Part shown: piece after piece, positions 46,037 through 55,300 of the stretch
Position numbering within the stretch: the stretch's first letter is position 1
Layout: each line of letters starts with the position of its first letter
Assembly (NCBI RefSeq): GCF_004209755.1
Contig: NZ_CP035913.1
Location: 7,378,001 to 7,442,000 of the forward strand
Length of the DNA: 64,000 nt
Direction of reading: 5' to 3'
Source: Pseudoduganella lutea
GTDB lineage: Bacteria; Pseudomonadota; Gammaproteobacteria; Burkholderiales; Burkholderiaceae_D
Position numbers and translations under genes: made by a program
The notes under the pieces: model-generated
Seen by the model: only the letters and a program-made list of their open reading frames with translations
The model's database searches: none
What the model was told of the DNA's origin: nothing

Positions 46037-48322
46037 TCAGCGCCGCAGCGGCACGCCGCATTCCGCACAGAATTTCACACCCGGCTGATTCGCCGGTACC
46101 GGATGGCCGTTCACGCAGGCCGAGGGCCCTGCCGGCTGCGCCGGCGCATGGTGGTGATGCACCGGCGCACCCGCCTGCGCGACACCGACGCCCAGCTGCA
46201 TCTGCGATGCCAGCGCATTGGCGTGGCTGGCGTTCTGCAGCTTCAGCAGCTCGAGCTGGTGCTGGCGGTCCTTGTCCTGCTGCGCATCGGTGCGGGCCCG
46301 TTCTTCCGCCACGCCCTGCTGCGCCATCCGCATCGCTTCGAGCGGGCTCACGCTGTTCTCGGCGCCCACCACCAGCGCCAGCGCCTGCAGCTGGTCGGCG
46401 CCCATGCCGGCCTGCGTCTGCACTTTCAGCAGTTGCGCCAGCGCCTGCGCATTGGCGGTGGGCGCCAGCGCCACCTTGCCCGTGTCGGACAGGTTGCCGA
46501 TCGTGCCGATGCGCTCGATCTCGATACGCGCCAGCTCGGCGGCATGGGCCTGCTGTGCCACCAGGGTCTCGTAGGCCGTGCGGGCACGGGCATAGCGCTC
46601 CTCGCGCTCCAGTTCCATGCGGCGCAGTTCCTGCTGCCATTGCGCCTCGTGCTCGCGCAGCTTCAACGCCAGCCGGCTTTCCTCGGCCTCGTGCGCGATC
46701 GCGTGCGCCTGGCGCTGGGCGATGCCGTCGGCCTCGATCGTGCGCAGCAGCTTCTCGTGCTGGGCGATCGCCTCGAGGCTGGCGCCGCCGCGGCGCAACT
46801 CCTCGAGCCGCGCGGCGATGCCGGCCACTTCGACCTGCGACGACGCATCCTTCACGGCCTCGCCGCGCGCCAGCTCGCGCCCTTTCGCCATGTGCAGTTC
46901 TTCTTCCCATTCGCGCATGCGCTCGGCCTCGCGCCGGCGCGCCAGGTTGGCCAGCGCCACGGCCTGCGTGCGGCCCTCATGGTGCGCCGCCTCGATCTCG
47001 GCCTCGCGGCGCTGCGCCTCGAGGTGGGCACGCTGCAGGCGCTGCGTTTCGGCGCGGCGCCGGCCCTCGTCCTCGATGGCAAGCGCCGCGTCCATCTGGT
47101 TGCGGATCTGCTGCACGTGCAGCTGGTGCGTAAAGCGCTGCTTCGCCAGCGCGCGCTGTTCCACCGCTTCCTGCTGCGCCACTTCCAGCTCGGTACGCAT
47201 GCGGATCTGGGCCAGCCGCCGCACATGTTCCCAGTCGGCCGCCTCGCCGGAGCGCGCCCCGGCCGACCTGGCCAGCTCATGTTCCAGCTCCGCGGCGGCC
47301 GCGCCGGCGCCCCGCTCGAGCGCCGCCTCGCGCGTACGCGACTCGACGATGCGGGCGTACAGGTCGATCTCGCGGGCACGGATCGCCTGCAGCCGTTCCG
47401 CTTCGCGCAGCGCCAGCTCGGCATTGTCCACGGACGCCTCCTGCCGCAGCTCGGCGCGCCGGTAGTTGTTGCGCGCCTGCTGTTCCGCGCGGGCCAGTTC
47501 GCGCCACGCTTCCTCGTCATACAGCTCGTCGAGGTGCTTTGCGTGCTCGAGCTGCACGTGGCGCTCGTCCGCCACCAGCCACAGGCTGCCCACGCGCGCG
47601 CGGTTGGCATCGTATTTGTCGTGGCGCAGCTGCAGCGTTTCCACCTGCACGGCGGCCAGCCCGAACTCGGCCAGGCGCAGCTTCAGCGCCGACTGCAGCC
47701 GCTCATCGAGCTGCGCGCGCAGGTCGGGATTGGCGCTCATTTCGCGGATCGACCGGGCGCCGACGAATTCGGCGGCGATCTGCCACACGGATTGCTGCAG
47801 CAGTTCCTGCAGGTGGCGCGTGGTGACGGTGCCGGGCGCCGTCATGAAATGCTGGGCGAACGCGGCCACGTGCTCGACCTTGATGCCGATGGTGAAGCTG
47901 GCGTTCACGGCCAGGTGCTCGGCGGTATGCAGGTCGGCCAGGTTGAACGTGACCGGCAGCGGCATGGTGCGGGTCACGAGTATCTCCGCATGCTGGTCGC
48001 GCAGCAGGTTGTTCAGGCGCTGGAAAAACCCTTCCAGTTCGTATTCGCCCTGCGGTACCTCGGTGGCCGTGCTGCCTTGCAGGATGTAAGCGCGCGTGGT
48101 GGGCGGCACGCGCAGCGTTTTCGTGAAGATGCCCGACAGTTCGCGCACGCCGAAGTACACCGCCAGCTCGTCGGCGGCGGGAACCCAGCGATTGTCGAGC
48201 ATGACCGGCTCGCTGCGCGGCGCGCCCAGCGACAGGCCGCATTGCGCGCAATAGCCTGCCGCACCGTTGCGTTGTCCGCAGCGCGGGCACTTCGTGCCAC
48301 CGATACCGAACATCTTGAACAT
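46037..48322 (-). CDS. Zinc-ribbon / SPFH-like / coiled-coil protein
   Basis: This 761-residue protein is cytoplasmic or membrane-peripheral. It has an N-terminal zinc ribbon (CPRCGQRN...YCAQCG, Cys 12, 15, 26, 29) and an SPFH-like domain (about 60-250, with LAVNASFTIGIKVEHVAAF and LRLAEFGLAAVQVETLQL). A very long charged coiled coil runs from about 250 to 620, followed by an Ala/Gln/His-rich linker. A second zinc site closes it (ACVNGH...FCAECG, about 736-755). Such proteins could build oligomeric rings or membrane scaffolds like flotillins, but there is no membrane helix. The start at 48322 has GGAGGAG upstream. It is 85 bases after the Lon-like gene. Confidence 0.82.
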   Translation of the reverse strand: MFKMFGIGGTKCPRCGQRNGAAGYCAQCGLSLGAPRSEPVMLDNRWVPAADELAVYFGVRELSGIFTKTLRVPPTTRAYILQGSTATEVPQGEYELEGFFQRLNNLLRDQHAEILVTRTMPLPVTFNLADLHTAEHLAVNASFTIGIKVEHVAAFAQHFMTAPGTVTTRHLQELLQQSVWQIAAEFVGARSIREMSANPDLRAQLDERLQSALKLRLAEFGLAAVQVETLQLRHDKYDANRARVGSLWLVADERHVQLEHAKHLDELYDEEAWRELARAEQQARNNYRRAELRQEASVDNAELALREAERLQAIRAREIDLYARIVESRTREAALERGAGAAAAELEHELARSAGARSGEAADWEHVRRLAQIRMRTELEVAQQEAVEQRALAKQRFTHQLHVQQIRNQMDAALAIEDEGRRRAETQRLQRAHLEAQRREAEIEAAHHEGRTQAVALANLARRREAERMREWEEELHMAKGRELARGEAVKDASSQVEVAGIAARLEELRRGGASLEAIAQHEKLLRTIEADGIAQRQAHAIAHEAEESRLALKLREHEAQWQQELRRMELEREERYARARTAYETLVAQQAHAAELARIEIERIGTIGNLSDTGKVALAPTANAQALAQLLKVQTQAGMGADQLQALALVVGAENSVSPLEAMRMAQQGVAEERARTDAQQDKDRQHQLELLKLQNASHANALASQMQLGVGVAQAGAPVHHHHAPAQPAGPSACVNGHPVPANQPGVKFCAECGVPLRR

Positions 48323-48407
48323 GTCTCCTCCGATTTTCACCATGAGCTCCAGCCGATTTTAACAGGGGCCGGGGCCTGGCCCGACGCACAGCGCCCATGT
48401 TCGGGTT

Positions 48408-49445
48408 TCATGGCAGGCCGATATGCTCGACGCACGCGCATGAAGCCCCCCTGGCCCGCAGCGCCTCGCGCCAGCCCGGCGGCAAGGCGTCGCGCCATGC
48501 GTGCGGCAGCAGCACCCGGTCGCCGGCATGGGCCTCGGCCAGGATCAGCGCCAGCTTGGCATCGCGCCCCGCCACGGCCTCGACCTGGCCGGCGTGCCAT
48601 GCCGCCGAGCAGCCGGTGGCGATCAGCCGGCCGCGCGGCACGAAGTCTCGGCCCCGGGCCAGGCGGTCGGCCATCACCAGCGCCAGCTGGTAGGAGTCGC
48701 CGGTGAAGCGCGGCTCCCCGAAGCGCACGGCGGTGCGCCAGCGGCCCAGGGCGCGGCCATCGAAATGCCGGGCGCCGGCCAGCGCGCCCCGCACGGCCAG
48801 TTGCATGGCCGCGTCCACGCCCGGCACCGCGATCGTGTCTTCCTCGTCGACCGGCCCTTGCGCTTCACTCTCCGTGCCGTCCAGTGGACTGACCGCGACC
48901 TCCACCCATGCCAGCGTATCGTTGATGCCGCCGCTGTGCAGCGGGAACCAGCAGCGCACCGACGATACGGCCGCGCCGGGGTCGGCGTGCCCGGTCAGCG
49001 CGCCGAGATGCGGCAGGCCGGAACCGCCGAGCAACGGCGCCATTCCGGCGGGCAACGCAGCCGGCGCATCGTGCCCGTCGACGCGGCCCAGGTGCCAGGC
49101 ATCCGACCAGCCCAGCGCGCAAGGTGGCGCCGTGGACGCCGGCGGTTGCCATGCGCCGCGCGCCATCCGGTCCGCGAGGACGGCGGCCAGTTCCCAATTC
49201 CGTTCGCCCTCTCCCGGGATGCCGTCGATGCCCAGCACCACCTGCACCCGGCTGTCGAGCCGCACTTCGGTCAGGCGCGCCAGCCGCACGGCTTGCGCCA
49301 TGCGCTCGCCCAGCGCCGGTGCGCCGGGCACCGCGCACTTGACGTCGGCCCGGTTGGCGCGCGGGCGCACGGTGGCGGTCACGGCCAGCACGCGGCCGTC
49401 GCGAAGCACCGTCTGGCACGTCGCCATGTCGTTCTTGCCGTTCAC
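48408..49445 (-). CDS. Tandem Lon-protease-like (S16) domain protein
   Basis: I do not recognise this 345-residue protein as a whole. Two halves show the same pattern. The C-terminal copy reads GDSYQLALVMADRLARG (249-265), then RLIATGCSAAWHAGQVEAV (273-291) and AKLALILAEA (296-305). This lines up with Lon GPSAG...TGE...GRV.PIGG.KEKLLAA, with Ser251 and Lys297 at the catalytic dyad positions. The N-terminal copy has N83 instead of Ser and no Lys, so it is degenerate. There is no AAA+ part. The GTG start overlaps the upstream stop (GTGA). The Lon relation is inference from visual alignment only. Confidence 0.55.
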   Translation of the reverse strand: MNGKNDMATCQTVLRDGRVLAVTATVRPRANRADVKCAVPGAPALGERMAQAVRLARLTEVRLDSRVQVVLGIDGIPGEGERNWELAAVLADRMARGAWQPPASTAPPCALGWSDAWHLGRVDGHDAPAALPAGMAPLLGGSGLPHLGALTGHADPGAAVSSVRCWFPLHSGGINDTLAWVEVAVSPLDGTESEAQGPVDEEDTIAVPGVDAAMQLAVRGALAGARHFDGRALGRWRTAVRFGEPRFTGDSYQLALVMADRLARGRDFVPRGRLIATGCSAAWHAGQVEAVAGRDAKLALILAEAHAGDRVLLPHAWRDALPPGWREALRARGASCACVEHIGLP

Positions 49446-50476
49446 AGCGCCGGCTCCCGGCGCTCTTCGGCGGCATGGCCGCGGCGTGCCGCCAGGTGGC
49501 AGGCCAGGTTCGCCAGGATGCGGTCCAGGTCATCGCCGCCGGTGCCCGTCTGCACCTGCATTTGTGCCAGCGCCGCCCACAGCTCGTCCAGCGCCTGCAC
49601 GGCGGCCGCGCTGGCCTGCGCAAGGCGGCGCTGCTCGTCCGCTGCGCGCGCCTGGCCGGGGGCCAGCCACGCCAGCGCGGGCATCGTGTTCACGTCCAGC
49701 GCCGCCAGCGCGAGTTGGCGCAGGTGCGCCTGCCGGGCCGCGAAGGCTGGTGCCGGCAGCAGCCGCAAGGCGCGCGACGCGTCGGGCAATTCGAGGAACA
49801 GGCGGCGCAGCGCGGCGGCATCGTCCAGCTTTGCCGCCGGCGCCGGGGCTGCCAGCCAGGGTGCCGGCGATACCGGTTCCGGCAAAGGCGGTGCCGGCAT
49901 GGGCGCGGCGCGGCGGCGCAGCACGGCCGCGAAATCCACGTCGTCCAGCTCGACGGGCACGCAATCGTCCACCGTCACGCCAAACCGCATGTACAGCAAC
50001 TCGTCCAGCCCGCCGCGGAACGCGTTCCACTCATCGAGCGACGCGCAGGGAGGCAGTTCCAGCGTGCCCTGGTCCAGCGCCGCGCGCAGCGCCGTTTCGA
50101 TGCGCCCGGCAAGATCGGCCAGCCCCAGGCTGGCGCCCTGCCCGGCCACTTCGCTGAACAGGAACAGGTCGAAGCGCTGCCGGACCAGGCGCGGATCGGG
50201 CAGGTCGACGACGAACGCCAGCCGCAGGCCGATCTCCGGCGCGGCGGCGAACGGCACCAGCCCGACCGCGTGCGGGCCGGGCTGGAACCACCATGCCGTT
50301 TCGCCCTTGCCGGCGGCGGCCAACTTGCCGCCCTGCGCGGCCGGGCGGCGCGCCTGCCCATCCGCGCCGAACACGATGACGCTGGCGCCAGGCGGCACAG
50401 GCGCGCCATCGCAGCGCGCCGCGATGGGGGTGTGCTCCTCCCGCAGCGGAGGCTCGCGTTTCATCGCCACGTTCAT
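49442..50476 (-). CDS. Uncharacterised protein, SPFH-like N-terminal region
   Basis: This 344-residue protein has no signal or membrane helix. The middle (RLAFVVDLPDPRLVRQRFDLF, LADLAGRIETALRAALDQG, ELLYMRFGVTVDDCVPVELD) follows the order of strands and helices of an SPFH domain and parallels the zinc-ribbon protein two genes downstream. A Pro/Ala-rich linker and a C-terminal helical region (about 235-340) follow. The function is unknown. The start ATG overlaps the preceding stop (ATGA), and its stop overlaps the Lon-like gene's start, so these genes are tightly coupled. Confidence 0.6.
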   Translation of the reverse strand: MNVAMKREPPLREEHTPIAARCDGAPVPPGASVIVFGADGQARRPAAQGGKLAAAGKGETAWWFQPGPHAVGLVPFAAAPEIGLRLAFVVDLPDPRLVRQRFDLFLFSEVAGQGASLGLADLAGRIETALRAALDQGTLELPPCASLDEWNAFRGGLDELLYMRFGVTVDDCVPVELDDVDFAAVLRRRAAPMPAPPLPEPVSPAPWLAAPAPAAKLDDAAALRRLFLELPDASRALRLLPAPAFAARQAHLRQLALAALDVNTMPALAWLAPGQARAADEQRRLAQASAAAVQALDELWAALAQMQVQTGTGGDDLDRILANLACHLAARRGHAAEERREPAL

Positions 50477-51003
50477 TCGACGGCCGTCACGGCGAACGTG
50501 GCGCCGTGTTGCTGGAAGTGGCCCGCCGGCGCCGCCGCGAACGGCCACCGGCGTTCACACTCGCCATCGGCGTCGAGCCGGCCCTGCAGCACGATGGCGC
50601 CGGCGCCATCCGTCACGCGCAGCAACGCGCGTTCGCGCAGCAGCGTGGCGGCGTGCGGCGCCGCCGCGTCCAGCGCCAGCACGACCTGCCAGCCATCGCC
50701 GGCGTCTATGAAATGCAGCGTCCACATGCGGTCGTCCGTCGACAGCGCCGATAGTGCGTCGCTGTCGGCCGCGCGCAGCATGCCGGTCGACGATTGCCAT
50801 GCGCCGCGGCGGTGCGCCAGCGCCAGGTGGCGGAAACGCCGCAGCGTGACGGGCGAGCCGTTCAGCGCCTGCAGTTCGCCCGGGCTCAGGGGCCGGCTGC
50901 CGTCCAGCGCCGCCAGCAGCGTGGCATCGGCCAGCATCAGCCGGTCGCCCGGCACGGCACGCGCCAGCAACAGCCGTTCGCGCAACCTGGCTTCAAGGTT
51001 CAT
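50473..51003 (-). CDS. Uncharacterised protein
   Basis: This 176-residue protein matches no family I recognise. It has no signal peptide. The N-terminal part is helical (NLEARLRERLLLARAVPGDRLMLADATLLAAL), and the rest is rich in beta and short hydrophobic stretches (MWTLHFIDAGDGWQVVLAL, LLRVTDGAGAIVLQG). Two adjacent ATG codons (51006 and 51003) follow GGAG; 51003 has the better spacing. It overlaps both neighbours, so it is co-translated with them. Confidence 0.6.
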   Translation of the reverse strand: MNLEARLRERLLLARAVPGDRLMLADATLLAALDGSRPLSPGELQALNGSPVTLRRFRHLALAHRRGAWQSSTGMLRAADSDALSALSTDDRMWTLHFIDAGDGWQVVLALDAAAPHAATLLRERALLRVTDGAGAIVLQGRLDADGECERRWPFAAAPAGHFQQHGATFAVTAVE

Positions 51004-52246
51004 CATCTTCTCCAATGGGGCGTGCGCCACCGTTTTTGCCATCGCTTTTGCCATCATTAGTGCCGAACAACAGGTCGAGGGCCGCGTTGCGCCGCTTGCG
51101 CAGCGTGGGCACGGACATGCCGCCCCGCTGCGCGAGCCGCTGCAACGTGGGCAGTTCGCCCGTCTCCCCGTCGAGCCAGTCGTCGGGATAGCTGTCGTCC
51201 GCGGGGCCCAGCAGTTTCAGGCAGACGGCCAGCCGCACCGGCAGCGCGAGGCTGTCGAGCGTTGCCATGGCCGCCGCACGGCCCGGCAAGGCATCATAGC
51301 CGGGGGCGCCGGAAACTTCCTCGTTATCGGCCTCGTCTTCCCCGGGCGGCGGCAGGATGCGATCGTCCGCGCCACTTTCATGTACTTCGTTCGCGACCCG
51401 GTCCAGGTCTTCCAGCCACGCCGCGGCATCCTCGCTGTCGTGCCGCCAGCCGTCGCCATCGCGGTTGCCGGACAATTCCTCGTAACCGCCGATTTCGGCC
51501 AGCATCGCGGCGATCTTTTCCGGACTGTTGCGCAGGCTCGCGAAGCGCTTCGATTTCGTGTGCAGCGGCCCCGGCGCACCGCCGAAGCGTTCCAGCGTGG
51601 CGCTCCAGTTGATCACCCACGCGGCCTTGCACTGCCCGATCGATCGCAGCTGGCGCACTTCGATCGGCAGGCCTTCCGGCTCCCGGCCCAGGATCGCCGC
51701 CACCTGCTGCGCGGTGGCGGGCCAGCCGGCGAAGACCTGCGCAATCGCCGCATAAGCCATGTCGAGCATGCGGTACGTGTAGATGCGGTTCGGCGTGCAC
51801 GGCTGGCCGGTGGCGGCCACGTAGTTGTCCGCGTCGACCTTGTCGCGCAGCGTGGCGTACATGTCGTTGACCTTCTTGCGCAGCAGCGCGTCGCCAGCCG
51901 CATGCTGCCAGAACGGACCGGCTTTCGCATGCTCGGCGGCCACCGCGGCCGCGAACGCGGCAAAATACGCGGGCTGGGCCTGCAGTTCGCACAATAGCGC
52001 GAACGCCAGGTCGCCCACGCTGTCGCCATAGCTGTTGCCGGCGGCAATGCCGCGCAGCGACCCGCCGGCGCCGCGCAGCGCATGCGCCACCACGTCCGTG
52101 TACCAGTCCAGCATTCCCGCATGGCGGGCCGGCTCGAGCAGGTGCGCCAGCTCGCACTGCCGGAATGCCACGAGCGACGCATGGCCGAGCAGCTTCCTCA
52201 CCTGTTCCCAACCCGGTTCCTGGTAGCGCGTTCCTGGCAGCCTCAT
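50993..52246 (-). CDS. Uncharacterised protein with C-terminal HTH-like segment
   Basis: This 417-residue protein is mostly helical. Near its end, LPTLQRLAQRGGMSVPTLRKRRNAALDLL looks like a sigma-factor region 4 or HTH unit, but no other sigma region is seen. The part before it (about 290-330) is acidic. The function is unknown; it may couple the operon to transcription. The start is uncertain: ATG 52246 begins the conserved-looking part without a good binding site, and the frame continues upstream to 52303. It overlaps the next gene by about 10 bases and follows the PBP gene by 100. Confidence 0.55.
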   Translation of the reverse strand: MRLPGTRYQEPGWEQVRKLLGHASLVAFRQCELAHLLEPARHAGMLDWYTDVVAHALRGAGGSLRGIAAGNSYGDSVGDLAFALLCELQAQPAYFAAFAAAVAAEHAKAGPFWQHAAGDALLRKKVNDMYATLRDKVDADNYVAATGQPCTPNRIYTYRMLDMAYAAIAQVFAGWPATAQQVAAILGREPEGLPIEVRQLRSIGQCKAAWVINWSATLERFGGAPGPLHTKSKRFASLRNSPEKIAAMLAEIGGYEELSGNRDGDGWRHDSEDAAAWLEDLDRVANEVHESGADDRILPPPGEDEADNEEVSGAPGYDALPGRAAAMATLDSLALPVRLAVCLKLLGPADDSYPDDWLDGETGELPTLQRLAQRGGMSVPTLRKRRNAALDLLFGTNDGKSDGKNGGARPIGEDDEP

Positions 52247-52346
52247 GGCGTTGACATGGCAAATCGATCGTTCGCCATCATGACATGGCTGAGCGGCGCG
52301 CATTCACGCGTGGATGCCCCGGTTTACCCCTTTGTTTGCGCCTTTC

Positions 52347-55300
52347 TTACCGTTTCCCTCCGTCCCGGCCGGCCAGTGCGCCCAGCAGCGCGGCCACGGC
52401 CGGCGCCGCGTGATCGCCGCCCGTGCCGCCCGAATGGCTGGCGTAGGCGGCAAAGGCAAGCCGGTGGCGCTGGCCCGGCAGGCTACCCGGTTCCAGCCAG
52501 CCCGTGAACCAGACCGTGGCCGTGTCGTCCCCCGTGGGGGCGGTGCCCGTCTTGCCATACAGGCCGCCGCGCACGGACCGTGGCAAGCCGTGGAACGCGC
52601 CGGCCGCCGTACCGGCATCGATCACGCCCTTCATGCCGGCGCGGAGCCGGTCGAGCCGCACGTCGAGCTTTTCGGCGGAGGGCGGCGCGGCGGCATGCCC
52701 GTCCAGTTCCAGCAGCAGCCGCGGCGCGACCGTGGCGCCCTGCCCGATCGCGGCCGCCGCCAGCGCCATCTGCAGCGGCGTCGCCTGCATCCGCAAGCCG
52801 ATGCTCATCTGGCGCAACTCGTGGCGCGTGTGGATCGGGTCGATGCGCGCCGGCGTGGCCTGCAGGACATCGTAGTCGTTCCAGCGGAAATCCGGCGGCA
52901 GCAGCCCGCCATCGAGCCGCAGCGGGCGTTCGAAGCCGAGCCGGCGCGCCGCGGCCAGGATTGGCCGGGCGCCATCGAGCGCCCCCGCTTCGAGCGGCTG
53001 GACGGCCGGCGCGCCGCCTTCGGCGCGGCCGAAGAGCGTGCGGTCGGACAGTTCGCCCGTCCAGGCGAACCACGTGTTCAGGCTATGGGCCAGCGCCTGG
53101 GCCAGGCCGAGCCGCCCGCCCTGTGCGCGGCGGTCGATGCCCTGTTCGCGGTAGTTCGTCACCGTGGCGCCCTGCCCGGCGGCCGGATACGTGGCGGCGC
53201 CCGTGGCGAAATCGAAGCCGCGCCCGCGCGCCAGCGCGTTGATGGCCGGCAGCGGCAGGCCGGCCAGCAAGGCATCGAGCTGGCGGTCATCGCGGGCAGC
53301 CAGTTCCAGGCCCAGCGCGCTGACGACCTTGAACGTGGAACCGGGGCTGTGGTGGGCGCCGCCGTCGTGCTGCCATGCGGGCAGGCGCAGCGGGCTGCCG
53401 GCCGGATTGGCACGGTCCAGCGCGCGCGCCTCCAGCCAGTTGCCGGCGTCCACGCGGGGCTGGCCTGCGCCGGCGGCGGCCAGGATGTCGCCGTTTTCCG
53501 CATCGAGCACGACGAAGCCGGCCCGCCGCCGCGGCGGTACCGGCATGCCGCCTTCGCAGCGGCCATCCCGCCACGCGCCCCGGCGCTGGGCCACGCAGTC
53601 GAGCACCCGCTGCGCCAGTGCCTGCAGCGGCAGGTCGAGCGACAGGCGCGCGCGGGCGCCGCCCTGGCCCGCCCGCGCCAGCATGCCGGCGATGCCTGTT
53701 TCATGGTCCGCCGCAAGCCCCAGCAGCGGGGCCAGGCCGGCCGTCGTGGCGCCAGCAGTGGCCGAGTCGCCCGCCCACAGCGGCGTGCCGTTGCGGTCGG
53801 CGACCAGCATCGGGCCCGCGCTGCCGGGCGCCGCTGCCGCTGCCGCCGGCACCGGATGCGGCGACGTCAGCGGCAGCGGTTGCCAGACAATGCGGTTCGC
53901 CACGACGCGCAGGTGCCGGTACTGGCGATCGCCCGGCCGTTCCAGTGCGCGCGCATCGAGGGGCGCCACCGTCAGCACGATGCGCCGCGCCCCCGGATGC
54001 GGCTGCAGGCGCAGGTGCCGAACATCGTCCGGCGCCGCGCAGGCGCGCCCGTCGCAGGCGGCGCGCGCTTCGACCGTGGCACCGTCCACCCGGGCCAGGT
54101 GCCCCGCCAGCAGCAAGGTCACCGTCCCGCGGCCGGTCGCCGGCTGCGGCAGGTCCAGCGACAGGCGGCCCATGGCGGCACCGTCCGGCATCGATGCGAG
54201 CCGTGTCCATGGCTGCCAGCCCTGCGGCAGCGCGGCAAACAGGCGGGCTGCCTGTGGCGGCGCGGCGTCCGTCACCGGACCGTCGGCGTGCCAGCGGTAC
54301 GCATCGTCGTTGCGCGTGCGCCAGGCCAGCAGGATGCGCTCGCTGTTGTACAGCGCGACCTGCTGGCGCAGGTAACTGCCGTCCGCCTGGCGGTACAGGC
54401 GGCGCAGCAGCTTCAATGCCGTGTCGTCGATGGCCACGTGGCGCCACGCGCCGAGGTCGGTCGCGCGCTGCCGCGCGGGCGCCGCGCGCCACGCCGGCAG
54501 ATCCTGCGGTGCCAGCAGGATGGCGCCATCGTCCCCGAGCCGAAGAAGGCCGCGGGCCTGCAATGCCGTAAACAGCGATTCGTCTTCCAGCACCGGCGCC
54601 GGCGTGGCGGGCACCGTATAGCGGCCGGGCGCCAGCCATGCCGTGGCGCTGGCGCCATGCGCGCCGAACGCGGTGACTTGCGCCCTGCCGTGCTGCGCAG
54701 CGTCACGCCCGGGAGCGGGCGCATACAGGCGCGCCACCAGTTCGCCGGCGCCGGCACATGCGGCGCCCGGCCGGCGCACCAGCTGCAAGGCGCCGCCGGG
54801 CCAGGCCAGCCAGCCCTCGTCGCGCAGCGCCGCCTTGCCGGCCGCACCGTGGACGATGCCTTCGCCGCCATCGCCGAGCCATCGCGCCGGCCCGCCCGTC
54901 CATGCCAGTTGCAGCGGCAGGCCCGCATTGCCGGCCAGTTGCACTTTCGGCATCGCCACCGTCGTTGCCGATGCCGGCGCCACCAGCAATACGTTGCGCA
55001 CCGCCAGGGCCGGGCCGGCGGCGCGCTCCCAGCGCGCCACGTCGGCGAAACGATATCCCAGCCGTACCCGCAGCGGTTGGCCCGCTGGACACAGGTCGAT
55101 CCGCACCGGGGGCCCCGGCTGCATGCGGCTCGCGACAGCAATTCCGCCGCCCGGCCGCGGCAGCAGGACGACGCCGGGCGTGGCCGCCACGTCGAATGTC
55201 GCGCCGGGCACGATGGGTTGCAGCGCCGCCGCCGCGCGCAGCGCATCGGCGCCCGCCGGCGTCGCTGGCGCCATCGCGCCCAGCCGCTGGGCGTTCACAC

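Noticed and set aside
44306..48706. 1466-codon open frame on the plus strand
   Set aside because: It is antisense to the kinase-SUMF1 and zinc-ribbon coiled-coil genes, whose domain motifs and ribosome binding sites are clear. Long shadow frames are expected opposite GC-rich coiled-coil genes.
49475..51997. 840-codon plus-strand open frame
   Set aside because: It spans four tightly overlapping minus-strand genes and lacks any motif or proper start.
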